A program made the translations under genes and the position numbers. A stretch of 64,000 bases of DNA, taken from positions 93,357 to 157,356 of the forward strand of contig CAJULQ010000006.1 in the NCBI GenBank assembly GCA_910587595.1, written 5' to 3'. The DNA is from an uncultured Christensenellaceae bacterium (GTDB lineage: Bacteria; Bacillota; Clostridia; Christensenellales; Pumilibacteraceae). The notes under the pieces were generated by a model. That model searched no databases and was not told the DNA's origin. It saw only the letters and a list, made by a program, of their open reading frames with translations. Below are positions 26,217 through 34,616 of this stretch, piece by piece (position 1 is the first letter of the stretch; every line of letters begins with the position of its first letter).

Positions 26217-26955
26217 AGATCTTGAGCGCCTTTTCCACGGTGCCCTTGCTCACTTGCAACACGCGCGATAGTTGGCGGATACTGGCGCCCTCTTGCCGCA
26301 ACGCATACGCCAGCTCGCCCAGCATGGGCAACGTGATGCGTTCGGCCTCTTCAACCGTCATGAAATGCGTGCGCCGCTTGATACGCGCCGCCACTTCGGC
26401 GTCGGTAAGCGTTTGCCGTTTTTCGCCCGTGGCAAACGCGCGGACGGGCGGTTTTTCCATTTCTTCGGCAAACCGCACCAAGCTGCCGTCGGTCAGCAAA
26501 ACGAGCGCGTCGCTGCGCAGTCCCTTTTTTTGCATGTAGTTATTAAAAGACGAATAGGCGTAGGCAAGCGTTTCGCCCGCATCGAGCGGCAACCGCGACA
26601 CAAACCGCACCGCGTCCAATAAGTCCTCGTCCGTTTCGATGGTTTCCGAAATGTAGCGGTCGTGAAACAGCTTGCCGTGCCGCTCGTACTTTTCGTTGCA
26701 CTGCACGGCATACGCCGACACCAACCGTTTGAGCGTTTCGCCGATCGGCCGCAAGCCCTCTTTGAGAACCAAGTGCGCCGTTTCGCAAAACAAACAATAG
26801 CCGTACACTTCCACAAAGTCGCGTTCGGCGGCCGACGCAAGCAACGTTAAAAAACGGCGGTAGTCGTCGTCTTCGGCAAACAAGAGTTTGTCGTTGCCCT
26901 TGAGCACCACATGATACATGCCGCTTTCGCTTTTTTCCCGCGCCTTTCTTGCCAT
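26206..26955 (-). CDS. RAYT-like Y1 transposase-domain protein with degenerate HUH motif and C-terminal HTH
   Basis: 249 residues. The N-terminal 165 residues match the REP-associated tyrosine transposase fold: YHVVLKGNDKLLFAEDDDYRRF, then YGYCLFCETAHLVLKEGLRP where active members have NHVHLL, then SAYAVQCNEKYERHGKLFHDRY. The first histidine of the HUH pair is replaced (ETAH), so strand cleavage is doubtful, whereas nearby tyrosines remain. A C-terminal HTH (LPMLGELAYALRQEGASIRQLSRVL) completes the protein. Probably a domesticated relative. Dispersed palindromic repeats lie 1.5 kb downstream in spmA and at 34 kb. ATG without Shine-Dalgarno, 8 nt from a -10 box. Confidence 0.8.
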   Translation of the reverse strand: MARKAREKSESGMYHVVLKGNDKLLFAEDDDYRRFLTLLASAAERDFVEVYGYCLFCETAHLVLKEGLRPIGETLKRLVSAYAVQCNEKYERHGKLFHDRYISETIETDEDLLDAVRFVSRLPLDAGETLAYAYSSFNNYMQKKGLRSDALVLLTDGSLVRFAEEMEKPPVRAFATGEKRQTLTDAEVAARIKRRTHFMTVEEAERITLPMLGELAYALRQEGASIRQLSRVLQVSKGTVEKALKIYAV

Positions 26956-26963
26956 ATGCTTAC

Positions 26964-26992
26964 AGTATACGCCCATTGCGCCCAAAAGTCAA
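26964..26992 (-). promoter_or_regulatory. Promoter of RAYT-like gene, leaderless arrangement
   Basis: TTGACT (26987-26992), 17-bp spacer, TATACT (26964-26969), then 8 nt to ATG at 26955. No purine-rich ribosome site is present, so transcription probably starts at or next to the ATG. Confidence 0.75.
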
Positions 26993-27130
26993 GCATGCCC
27001 GCCGCTTGCGGTTTTCCGCATATTTTGCCGCAAATGTGTATTATTACGTTTGCACGCCCAAACATCATTGACAAATTCTTGCTTTCCGTGGTATACTCTT
27101 ATCATATTGTGAAAGGAGGACGAAAGTCAA

Positions 27131-27619
27131 ATGGCAAAAAAGAAAGTGGGCACGAGCAATATCGTGCTGTTGGTGGCGGCGCTGTTGGCCGTGGTAGCGA
27201 TCTTTATGATGCTTGCCCCCGGTATCACCGCAACGCCCAAGATCGGAGAAAAGACCTCCGTTTCGGGCTTTAAGCTGATGTTCGGCAGCGAAAAGGGGCA
27301 CGACTTCAACTTTGTTATGTTCCTCTCGCTTATCTTCAGCATCGTGGGATTGGTAGGCGTTGTGCTTGCTCTTCTTCTCAAAGGTAAGATCGGCAACTTC
27401 CTTGCCATCGGCGGGTTCTTGCTTGCGGGCATTTTCTACTTCTTGTTCCGCGCCGTATATCCCATGTCTGTCGGCGACGACGCTTGGAAGATCATGGAAG
27501 CTCTTATTAAAGCGGACGCCATGAAACTTTCGCTGGGCATAGGCGCCATTATGGCGGGCATTTTGAGCATTCTGGCCGCGCTCGCTTCGGCCGCCGCCAC
27601 GTTTGCTTTGAAAAACTGA
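27131..27619 (+). CDS. Small four-helix integral membrane protein
   Basis: 162 residues, strong site AAAGGAGGACG before ATG. Four hydrophobic helices (IVLLVAALLAVVAIFMMLAP, FVMFLSLIFSIVGLVGVVLALLL, IGNFLAIGGFLLAGIFYFLF, and a final Ala/Gly-rich helix) and short loops. Such small tetraspan proteins are frequent in Clostridia without assigned function. Monocistronic: it has its own terminator downstream and no co-directional neighbour. Confidence 0.8.
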   Translation: MAKKKVGTSNIVLLVAALLAVVAIFMMLAPGITATPKIGEKTSVSGFKLMFGSEKGHDFNFVMFLSLIFSIVGLVGVVLALLLKGKIGNFLAIGGFLLAGIFYFLFRAVYPMSVGDDAWKIMEALIKADAMKLSLGIGAIMAGILSILAALASAAATFALKN

Positions 27620-27640
27620 TCTGCGAAAAAAACACCCGTA

Positions 27641-27673
27641 AAAAATACGGACGATCTCTCGTCCGTATTTTTT
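27641..27673. terminator. Bidirectional rho-independent terminator
   Basis: AAAATACGGACGA and TCGTCCGTATTTTTTT form a stem around TCTC. Serves the membrane protein (plus) and the isochorismatase-like gene (minus). Confidence 0.9.
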
Positions 27674-27678
27674 TGTTT

Positions 27679-28164
27679 TCAAAACGATGCCAAACTTTCC
27701 ACGCGGCAACCGACGCGCTCGTAGTAGTCAAGCATTTCGGGTATTTTTCTTTTGTCGTAACTCGTGATGCAGTCGGATAGCACGTGCACCGCATACCCGC
27801 TCTTTGCCATATTGTAACACGTTGATTTTACGCAAGCCACGGCGTCGGCACCGGCCACATAAAACTCTTTGATCCCGTGCACTTCGATAAACGCGGCAAA
27901 GCCCTCGCTTGTCAGCGCGTTGCCCTTGCTTTTTATAAAGATATTGTCGGACACAACATGCATATCGGGCACCAACTCCGCCCCGTGCGTATCGGGCTTA
28001 AACGTTCGGGTGCCCGCCGACAAGTTGTTGTGTTTGATATAAACAACGTGCACGCCTTTTGCAACGGCCCGCTCGACGGCGGCATTGATGTTGCCGATGA
28101 TCTCTTTGTAATTTTTTGTGATGTCGTTTTGAATGTCGATCACAACCAACGCTTTATCTTGCAT
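27679..28164 (-). CDS. Isochorismatase-family cysteine hydrolase
   Basis: 161 residues, preceded by AGGAGGGC. The expected triad is visible: Asp in VVIDIQND, Lys in HVVYIKHN or IKSKGN, and Cys in AGADAVACVKSTCYNM. The family includes nicotinamidases, isochorismatases and N-carbamoyl hydrolases. The residues needed for nicotinamide zinc binding (D-x-H near the N-terminus) are not evident, so the substrate is open. Confidence 0.88.
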   Translation of the reverse strand: MQDKALVVIDIQNDITKNYKEIIGNINAAVERAVAKGVHVVYIKHNNLSAGTRTFKPDTHGAELVPDMHVVSDNIFIKSKGNALTSEGFAAFIEVHGIKEFYVAGADAVACVKSTCYNMAKSGYAVHVLSDCITSYDKRKIPEMLDYYERVGCRVESLASF

Positions 28165-28205
28165 TTTGCCCTCCTATGGGTTTTCGTTTTGTTTGTTTTT
28201 GCCGT

Positions 28206-28781
28206 TTAATAATCGAGCAATCGGCCGTTATCGTTCCATTCCCCGTACATCACATTTTGCCTTGTGTTTTCCAAAAACTTTTTAAGACGACTGTGAAATA
28301 CTTCGGGTCGGCTTTTCTTTATTTGTATCGTATCGATCCGCACCCTTTGATACAACGACGGAAAATTGATAAAGTTATGCCAAGTTATGCTATCGGCTTG
28401 CAATGCCGCCAAAATATCGCCGTCGATCGCAAACCCCGACGGCGACATATCGGGCCATATCGCCCGCCCGCTATCGGTCATCAAACCCAACTTCTCCATT
28501 CGGCGGCAACGTTCTTTATTCAACTCCGACCACACAGATCTTTTTTGGCGCGGCGCCAATTTTTGCGCCGTAACACCGCTATCCAGCCGTTTGATCGTGC
28601 TGTCGATCCACCCGAAACACAACGCCTCTTCCACTGCGTCGATATACCAAAACGTATCGTCGTTTTGCGGGCGTCCGCGTTTTACCACGACCCAGCACTC
28701 TTTTTCTTTTTTGTGGTTTTCCGCAAGCCATTGCCGCAATTCTTCGCGGCTTTTTGCGTTCAATACATTGCGTTGCTGCAT
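28206..28781 (-). CDS. YdeI/OmpD-associated (OmdA) family protein
   Basis: 191 residues. The N-terminus SREELRQWLAENHKKEKECWVVVKR and the central EEALCFGWIDSTIKRLDSGVTAQKLAPRQKRSVWSELN (read in pieces) are the hallmark of the OmdA/YdeI family, often annotated as bacteriocin-protection proteins. Biochemical role not firmly known. Gap of 41 nt to the isochorismatase gene, so the two may be co-transcribed. Confidence 0.88.
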   Translation of the reverse strand: MQQRNVLNAKSREELRQWLAENHKKEKECWVVVKRGRPQNDDTFWYIDAVEEALCFGWIDSTIKRLDSGVTAQKLAPRQKRSVWSELNKERCRRMEKLGLMTDSGRAIWPDMSPSGFAIDGDILAALQADSITWHNFINFPSLYQRVRIDTIQIKKSRPEVFHSRLKKFLENTRQNVMYGEWNDNGRLLDY

Positions 28782-28868
28782 GATTTTATCGTATGTCCGT
28801 TCCTCGATGAAGAAGTAATACCGTAAAACAAATTTTCAAAACCATAAAGTAAAATAATAATATCAAAG

Positions 28869-28913
28869 AAAAAACCTAACCCGAACACTTGCTTTGCGGT
28901 TCGTTTTAGGTTT
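28869..28913 (-). terminator. Terminator of tRNA-Ser/tRNA-Ala transcript
   Basis: Minus strand AACCTAAAACGAACC pairs with GTTCGGGTTAGGTT and is followed by TTTTC. Located a few bases past the tRNA-Ala CCA. Confidence 0.8.
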
Positions 28914-28917
28914 TAGG

Positions 28918-28993
28918 TGGTGGAGATAAGGGGATTCGAACCCCTGACCTATACGTTGCGAACGTATCGCGCTACCAACTGTGCTATATCCCC
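28918..28993 (-). tRNA. tRNA-Ala (anticodon CGC)
   Basis: 76 nt including CCA. Acceptor GGGGATA/TATCTCC with one G-U pair, D-arm GCAC/GCGC, anticodon stem ATACG/CGTAT with loop TTCGCAA, T-arm AGGGG-TTCGAAT-CCCCT. Anticodon CGC reads GCG. Confidence 0.9.
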
Positions 28994-29038
28994 ACGTGCG
29001 ACCATGCTGCAAAGGCGGCACAGCGACGCATATCGAAA

Positions 29039-29127
29039 TGGCAGAGGGGGTGGGATTCGAACCCACGAGCCCTTGCGGGCTACCTGATTTCGAGTCAGGG
29101 CCGTTATGACCACTTCGATACCCCTCC
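29039..29127 (-). tRNA. tRNA-Ser (anticodon CGA)
   Basis: 89 nt including CCA. Long variable arm AGCCCGCAAGGGCT as in class II tRNAs, anticodon arm CTGA-CTCGAAA-TCAG, T-arm GTGGG-TTCGAAT-CCCAC. Anticodon CGA reads UCG. First gene of the two-tRNA transcript. Confidence 0.93.
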
Positions 29128-29138
29128 ACAGCTGTATT

Positions 29139-29167
29139 ATTGTAGCATATTCGCAACGTTTTGGCAA
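29139..29167 (-). promoter_or_regulatory. Promoter of tRNA-Ser/tRNA-Ala
   Basis: TTGCCA (29162-29167), 17-bp spacer, TACAAT (29139-29144) on the minus strand, about 12 nt before the tRNA-Ser 5' end. Confidence 0.8.
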
Positions 29168-29192
29168 GCGTTTGAAAGGGAATTTTTAAGCG

Positions 29193-30983
29193 TTATTCGG
29201 CGGCAAACTGGCTGTTGTAAAGATCGGCGTAAAAGCCGCCTTTGGCGATGAGATCGTTGTGGTTGCCGCTTTCGATCACGTCGCCGTCTTTCATCACCAA
29301 AATGAGGTCGGCGTTTTTAATGGTGGATAGGCGGTGCGCGATCACAAAGCTGGTGCGCCCTTTGGTGAGCGCGTCCATGGCCTCTTGAATAAGCACCTCG
29401 GTGCGGGTATCTACCGAGCTGGTGGCCTCGTCTAATATGAGCATGGGCGCGTCTTCCACCATGGCGCGGGCAATGGTGATAAGCTGCTTTTGCCCCGCCG
29501 ATATGCTCGTTTTATCGTCGAGCACGGTGTCGTACCCGTGCGGCAACGTGCGGATAAAGTGATCCAACCCCGCCGCCTTGGCCGCTTGTATCACCTTTTC
29601 GTCCGACGCGTCCGTTTTGGAATACACGATGTTTTCGCGCACGGTGCCCTCGAAAAGCCACGTGTCTTGCAACACCATGCCGAACAGATCGTGTATGTTC
29701 TCGCGCGTCAAGTCTTTTATATCCACGCCGTCTATGGTGATACTGCCCGCGTTGACCTCGTAAAAGCGCATCAAAAGGTTTACCATGGTGGTCTTGCCCG
29801 CGCCCGTAGGGCCTACGATAGCCACCTTTTGTCCGGGGTATACGTGGGCGGAAAAATCGTTTATAATGGTTTTTTGGGGATCGTAGCCGAAATGCACGTT
29901 CTTAAACTCTACTTCGCCTTGCACGCTGTCTAAATGCGTGACGGACGCGTCGGGTACGAGTTCGGATTCTTCCAAAAATTCGAACACGCGCTCGCTGGCC
30001 GCCGCCGCGCTCTGCATGCTGTTCATGCCTTGCGCGATCTGCGCCAACGGATTGGTGAACAGACGCACGTAGATCATAAACGAAATGATAACGCCCACGT
30101 TGATCCTGCCGCTGATGGCAAGCGCGCCGCCCACCACGCACACGGCCACAAAGCCCAAGTTGCCCACAAAGTTCATGATAGGCATCATAAGGCCGGACAG
30201 ATACTGCGATTTCCACGAACTTGTATACAGCTTATCGTTGATGGCGCCGAACGCCTCTCTCGCCCGCTTTTCGCCGCCCAACACTTTTACCACGTTGTGC
30301 CCCGCGTAGATCTCTTCCACGTGGCCGTTGGCCGCGCCGAGATTGACTTGCTGCGCGAAGAAATATTTTTGCGACGCTTTCATGATAAGCATCATGAACA
30401 CGAAACCGATAAGGGTGGCGCCGATCGCCGCAAACGCCATGACCCAATTGATGGTGAACATCATAATGAGCACGCCGAGCAGCATGGTCACGCTGGTGAC
30501 CAACATAACAACGCTTTGGTTGAGCGACTGCGCGATAAGGTCTACGTCGTTGGTCACGCGGCTCAAAATATCGCCGTAGGTGTTGGAATCGAAATATTTG
30601 AGCGGCAGTTTGTTGATCTTGCGCGAAATATCTTTGCGCAAAGACTTGCTCGTGCGTTGCGTGACCGAGTTCATGATATACCCTTGCACGTACGAGAACA
30701 CCGCGCCGATCGAATAAATGGTCACCAAAAAGAAAGCGATTTTTACGATACGCTCCCATTCCATGGGCGCAAACGGATTTTGCACGGCGGCGGCGATATA
30801 GTCGCTGATCTTGCCGACGTACTTCGGCCCGATGATGGAGAACACGGCCGAAGCAACGGCGATGACGAGCGCCACGATGATGGCCGGCATGCTACGTTTG
30901 CAGTATTTCAACAGTTTTATGAGCGAGCCGCGCACGTTCTTTGCCTTTTGCGCGGGCGCATTTCCCATTCCCATCGGCGGCAT
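29193..30983 (-). CDS. ABC multidrug-type exporter, half-transporter B
   Basis: 596 residues: six-helix exporter domain (about residues 35-340) and ATPase domain with Walker A GPTGAGKTT, Q-loop VLQDTW, signature ISAGQKQ (in place of LSGGQ), Walker B MLILDEATSSVD and the switch His in VIAHRLST. The altered signature suggests that one of the two ATP sites of the heterodimer is degenerate. It forms a heterodimer with the next gene (1 nt gap). MarR-ABC-ABC operons of this type usually export drugs or toxic compounds, and some export lipids or peptides. Confidence 0.93.
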   Translation of the reverse strand: MPPMGMGNAPAQKAKNVRGSLIKLLKYCKRSMPAIIVALVIAVASAVFSIIGPKYVGKISDYIAAAVQNPFAPMEWERIVKIAFFLVTIYSIGAVFSYVQGYIMNSVTQRTSKSLRKDISRKINKLPLKYFDSNTYGDILSRVTNDVDLIAQSLNQSVVMLVTSVTMLLGVLIMMFTINWVMAFAAIGATLIGFVFMMLIMKASQKYFFAQQVNLGAANGHVEEIYAGHNVVKVLGGEKRAREAFGAINDKLYTSSWKSQYLSGLMMPIMNFVGNLGFVAVCVVGGALAISGRINVGVIISFMIYVRLFTNPLAQIAQGMNSMQSAAAASERVFEFLEESELVPDASVTHLDSVQGEVEFKNVHFGYDPQKTIINDFSAHVYPGQKVAIVGPTGAGKTTMVNLLMRFYEVNAGSITIDGVDIKDLTRENIHDLFGMVLQDTWLFEGTVRENIVYSKTDASDEKVIQAAKAAGLDHFIRTLPHGYDTVLDDKTSISAGQKQLITIARAMVEDAPMLILDEATSSVDTRTEVLIQEAMDALTKGRTSFVIAHRLSTIKNADLILVMKDGDVIESGNHNDLIAKGGFYADLYNSQFAAE

Positions 30984-30984
30984 T

Positions 30985-32739
30985 TTACAGTTCCTCCTTG
31001 GATAATTGCGAATAGGCGATCTGGCGGTACACCTCGCACGATTCCATCAATTGGCTGTGCGTGCCTTGCCCCACCACCTTGCCTTCGTCCAGCACCAATA
31101 TTTTGTCGGCGTCCAAAATGGTGCCGATGCGTTGCGCCACGATCAAGCGGGTGCTTTCGCCCGTTTCCTTTTTAAGCACGCTGCGCAACACGCGGTCGGT
31201 TTTGTAGTCGAGCGCCGAAAAGCTGTCGTCGAAAATAAAGATTTCGGGGTTGCGCACCACCGCGCGGGCAATGCTCAACCGTTGCTTTTGACCGCCCGAC
31301 ACATTGGTGCCGCCTTGGGCGATGGGCGCGTTGTAGGCGCCTTCCATTTTTTCCACAAAGTCTTTGCCTTGGGCGATCTCCACTGCCCGTTTCACGTCTT
31401 GCTCGGTGCGCTCTTCGGCGCCGTAGCCGTAGTTGACGTTGCTGTCCACCGTACCCGAAAACAGCACGCCGCGCTGGGGGACGTAGCCCAATTTGCGGTG
31501 CAGATCTTCCAACTTGTAGTCTTTTACGTTCACGCCGTCTACCAGCACTTCCCCCTCGGTCGCGTCGTAAAAGCGCGGCACCAAATTGATGAGCGTGGAT
31601 TTGCCGCTGCCCGTCGAGCCGATGAACGCCACCGTTTCGCCCCGCTTGGCGCTGAACGTAACGTTTTCTATCACGTACTCTTCGGCGTCGGGATATTTGA
31701 ACGAAACGTTCTTAAATTCCACTTCGCCCAACACGTCGGCGGACGGCGTTTGCGGGCAAGCGGGATCTTGAATGCTCGGCACGGTGTGCAACACTTCGTT
31801 GATACGGCGGGCGGACACGAGCGCGCGCGGCAACAATATAAAGATCATCATGAGCATTATAAACGCCATGACCACTTGCACGCCGTACGCCATGAACGAC
31901 GTCATGTTGCCGTACAGCGCGGGGCGATCGAAGGGCAACGCGTTTTTGATAAGGTAGGCGCCTATCCAATAAATGGCCAAACTCATGCCGCTCATGATAA
32001 CGGTCATTACGGGACTCATCACCGCCATGACGCGCCCCGCGAACAAATAGTTGCGGGTGAGCGTGGCGTTGGCCTTCTCGAACTTTTGCTCTTGATAGTC
32101 TTCGGCGTTGTAGGCGCGCACCACGCGCACGCCGGTAAGATTTTCGCGCGTTACGTTATTTAGGTTGTCGGTGAGCGTTTGGATCTTGCGGAACTTGGGC
32201 ATGGCAAAAAGCACCACCACCAAGATCATCACCACCAAAATGCCCACGGCGGACGCTACCACCACCGACCATTCCCAGCTTTTGCCGAGGATCTTTACCA
32301 CCGCCCAAACGGCCATGATGGGCGCTTTTATGAGCATTTGCAAGCCGAGCACCACCACCAATTGCACTTGCGTTACGTCGTTAGACGAGCGCGTGATAAG
32401 GCTGGCGGTGGAAAAACGGTTGATCTCCGCCATGGAAAAGCTTTGCACTTTGTCGTAAACGGCCATGCGCACGTTTTTGGCAAACGACGCGCCGATGACC
32501 GCCACGAAAAATCCCACCACCACGGCGGAGGCCAAACTGCCCGCCGCACATGCCAGCATTTTGCCGCCCGCCACCAATATGGGGCGCATTCGATCGCTGC
32601 CCGACACCACCAATCGCGTGATCTCGGCCGTATAGTCGGGCATGGTGAGCTCCAACCACACTTGCAACACGATCAGCCCCAAGCACACAAATGCCAACAG
32701 CCAATCGCGCTTTGTCAGATACTTGAACAATTTCAGCAT
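30985..32739 (-). CDS. ABC multidrug-type exporter, half-transporter A
   Basis: 584 residues: six-helix exporter domain then ATPase with Walker A GSTGSGKST, Q-loop VPQRGVLFSG, signature NVSGGQKQRLS, and Walker B EIFIFDDSFSALD. The Walker B is followed by Asp rather than the catalytic Glu (DDSFS), a known feature of the non-catalytic half of heterodimeric exporters. The switch region reads VAQRIGT, with Gln instead of His. Together with half-transporter B this gives an asymmetric BmrCD/TM287-288-type exporter. ATG preceded by AGGAGTG. Confidence 0.93.
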   Translation of the reverse strand: MLKLFKYLTKRDWLLAFVCLGLIVLQVWLELTMPDYTAEITRLVVSGSDRMRPILVAGGKMLACAAGSLASAVVVGFFVAVIGASFAKNVRMAVYDKVQSFSMAEINRFSTASLITRSSNDVTQVQLVVVLGLQMLIKAPIMAVWAVVKILGKSWEWSVVVASAVGILVVMILVVVLFAMPKFRKIQTLTDNLNNVTRENLTGVRVVRAYNAEDYQEQKFEKANATLTRNYLFAGRVMAVMSPVMTVIMSGMSLAIYWIGAYLIKNALPFDRPALYGNMTSFMAYGVQVVMAFIMLMMIFILLPRALVSARRINEVLHTVPSIQDPACPQTPSADVLGEVEFKNVSFKYPDAEEYVIENVTFSAKRGETVAFIGSTGSGKSTLINLVPRFYDATEGEVLVDGVNVKDYKLEDLHRKLGYVPQRGVLFSGTVDSNVNYGYGAEERTEQDVKRAVEIAQGKDFVEKMEGAYNAPIAQGGTNVSGGQKQRLSIARAVVRNPEIFIFDDSFSALDYKTDRVLRSVLKKETGESTRLIVAQRIGTILDADKILVLDEGKVVGQGTHSQLMESCEVYRQIAYSQLSKEEL

Positions 32740-32765
32740 TTCTTTTTCGGCACTCCTTTCTTATA

Positions 32766-33227
32766 TCAAGATTGCGGGGCATCGCCGCCGTCGACCTTTT
32801 CCAGCCGCGCGCGGATCTTGCCGCACAATCGATGAAACGTTTCTTTTTCGACGGGCGACAGCGCTTTTTCCACGTGCGTTTCCACCACATCGAACTTGGC
32901 CGCGATCTCGTCTTGCTCCGCCATGGCCTTTTCGGACAGCGTGATGCGTTTGCTCCGTCCGTCCCGTTCGGCGGCCGTTCGCAATATGTAGCCGTCTTGC
33001 TCCAACTTATGCAATTGGCGGCTCACGGTACTGCGACGCAACCCGAACTCGTTTTCCACGTCTTTTTGCAAAGCGCTGCCGCCGCGCATAAAAATAAAAT
33101 GCACCATCATGGCGGATAACGCGGGCAAGCAAGACCCCCCCCCGCATTCGCAAAGCGCGCGCATGGTGCGTTGCATGGCGATATGCACCATGCGCAGTTC
33201 GTTTAATAGCGATTTTTGTTGCGCCAC
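32766..33227 (-). CDS. MarR family repressor of the ABC exporter operon
   Basis: 153 residues, GTG start after GGGAGAA. Winged-helix core LQKDVENEFGLRRSTVSRQLHKLEQDGYILRTAAERDGRSKRITLS (given in pieces: recognition helix RSTVSRQLHKLE, wing RDGRSKRI). Long helices at both ends for dimerisation. First gene of the exporter operon, with a palindromic operator at its own promoter, so the operon is autoregulated and probably induced by a transported compound. Confidence 0.93.
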   Translation of the reverse strand: MAQQKSLLNELRMVHIAMQRTMRALCECGGGSCLPALSAMMVHFIFMRGGSALQKDVENEFGLRRSTVSRQLHKLEQDGYILRTAAERDGRSKRITLSEKAMAEQDEIAAKFDVVETHVEKALSPVEKETFHRLCGKIRARLEKVDGGDAPQS

Positions 33228-33243
33228 GACGTTCTCCCGTTTT

Positions 33244-33287
33244 TGTTAGCGTGCTAACAGTATACTACCCATATATAATATTGTCAA
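33244..33287 (-). promoter_or_regulatory. Consensus promoter with MarR-type palindromic operator
   Basis: Minus strand: TTGACA (33282-33287), 17-bp spacer, TATACT (33259-33264). Immediately after it TGTTAGCACGCTAACA (33244-33259), near-perfect dyad symmetry, covers the transcription start. Binding there would block initiation. Confidence 0.88.
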
Positions 33288-33331
33288 CGATAAAGCGTGA
33301 CAAATAAGTGAAAATTTTTCACAAAAAACGT

Positions 33332-33363
33332 AAAAAACCGAGAAGGTGATTCTCGGTTCTTTT
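33332..33363 (-). terminator. Terminator of the YjzC-like gene
   Basis: Minus strand GAACCGAGAATCACC pairs with TTCTCGGTTTTTTA; T run follows the stem. Confidence 0.85.
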
Positions 33364-33368
33364 ACGCG

Positions 33369-33524
33369 TTACGCGTCGATCTCGAAATGATTGTTGGCGC
33401 TTTGCGTGGGCGGCATACGATCGCCTTTTTTCACACGCACGGTGCCGATACATTTGCCGCTGTGCGACACAACGCTGTATACGCCCGTTTTGGGTGCGAT
33501 CTCGCCCGAAGATAATTTGAGCAT
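33369..33524 (-). CDS. Small YjzC-like protein
   Basis: 51 residues from ATG at 33524 with an excellent AAAGGAGGTGG site; a longer in-frame start at 33551 would place that site inside the gene. Sequence features: SGEIAPKTGVYSVV, HSGKCIGTVRVKKGDRMPPTQ, NNHFEID. This pattern (hydrophobic turn, GxY, KKGxRxPPT) recurs in a widespread small protein family similar to YjzC, of unknown role. Own terminator downstream. Confidence 0.75.
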   Translation of the reverse strand: MLKLSSGEIAPKTGVYSVVSHSGKCIGTVRVKKGDRMPPTQSANNHFEIDA

Positions 33525-33589
33525 GCTCCACCTCCTTTCGGATAGTAGCATGGATCACATTCCGCGAAATTATGCGCCCCGCACACGCC

Positions 33590-34090
33590 TTACGCTTTGG
33601 TAAAGACGTATTTGGTGATCGTGGTAAATCCCGGCACTTGTATACCGCTCACCGAAAAACCGTCTACCGTCATTACAAACACGATCTCGTATCCCTCTTC
33701 GGTTTTCACGCCGCTCCACTCGGCATGCGCGGATACTTCCACGCCCATGGCCTTGTAGGAACTCGTGAGCAGATCTTCCACTTGCTTGCAATAGTCGCCC
33801 GACAGTATGTATTTGTCGCCCTCTTTGGTGCAGTTCAACGTTTGCGAGCCAACGTCCTTTATATCCCACTTGATTTTTTTGTCGGTCACCTTAATCGCGG
33901 AACCTTGGAACATTTGCGTCATGGTGGCGGACAAGGCGTCCGTCATGGCGCTTTCGTTACCCTCCGTGGTTTCTATAGTAGCCGCTTTGAACTTGTAGGC
34001 CTCGCCTTTTTCGTCGCCGCACGCCGCCATGGCCGCGCCCAAACACACCACCGCGATAAACACCGCCAACCATTTTGCACACTTCTTCAT
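33590..34090 (-). CDS. Small predicted lipoprotein
   Basis: 166 residues, GGAGGA site before ATG. Signal peptide with lipobox AMAAC at residues 20-24, then a single beta-rich domain (FKAATIETTEGNESAM, IKWDIKDVGSQTLNCTKEGDKY, GVEVSAHAEWSGVKTEEGYE). The last part alternates charged and hydrophobic residues, as in small secreted beta-sheet proteins. No family recognised. Surface-attached by lipid; independent gene. Confidence 0.75.
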   Translation of the reverse strand: MKKCAKWLAVFIAVVCLGAAMAACGDEKGEAYKFKAATIETTEGNESAMTDALSATMTQMFQGSAIKVTDKKIKWDIKDVGSQTLNCTKEGDKYILSGDYCKQVEDLLTSSYKAMGVEVSAHAEWSGVKTEEGYEIVFVMTVDGFSVSGIQVPGFTTITKYVFTKA

Positions 34091-34211
34091 GGGAAAATAT
34101 CCTCCTATTTTTTCACTGAAACCACTATACCACGTCCCCCCCCCGCGTCAAGCGTTTGCACAAGGTTTTTTACATTTTGTGACATTTTTTTTGTTGCGAG
34201 GAGGAGGAAAT

Positions 34212-34517
34212 AGATTTCTCCGCTCGCTTCGCTCGGTCGAAATGACATTCCGCAAGGAATGTCACCCCGAGCATAGCCGAGGGGTCTACTCGTGGCGGTA
34301 GAAAACAGATTTCTCCGCTCGCTTCGCTCGGTCGAAATGACAGAATGAAAAAAGTCGGTCGTAATGACAGAGAAAGGAAAGTCGGGCAAAATGACATGGC
34401 CGTGTCACCCCGAGCGCGTAAGCACTCACAACCGTGTCACCCCGAGCATAGTCGAGGGGGCTACTCGTGACGGTAGAAAATAGATTTCTCCGCTCGCTAC
34501 GCTCGGTCGAAATGACA
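34212..34517. repeat. Intergenic cluster of dispersed palindromic repeats
   Basis: The gene-free stretch 34091-34616 holds three near-identical 36-bp units (34212-34247, 34307-34342, 34482-34517), each ending CGGTCGAAATGACA. Interleaved are units of the form GTCACCCCGAGCATAGCCGA (near 34260 and 34440) with 'ggggtct' ends. Short inverted arms (CGCTCGCTTCG; CTCG...CGAG) allow hairpins. Related copies lie inside spmA. Otherwise nothing but the tuf terminator is visible in this stretch. Confidence 0.85.
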
Positions 34518-34556
34518 AAATGAAAAAAGTCGGGCGTAACACAAAGCGAGGGCAAC

Positions 34557-34583
34557 AGAAAAAGCCGTGCATGTGCACGGCTT
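34557..34583 (-). terminator. tuf terminator
   Basis: Minus strand AAGCCGTGCA-CA-TGCACGGCTT followed by TTTC. Ends the str operon. Confidence 0.9.
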
Positions 34584-34616
34584 AAACTTGTTTCATGATA
34601 TAAGATGTTGCGAAAA

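Noticed and set aside
29193..33227. Lantibiotic or bacteriocin immunity cluster
   Set aside because: No precursor peptide or modification enzyme nearby; the MarR-ABC-ABC layout is the common drug-exporter form.
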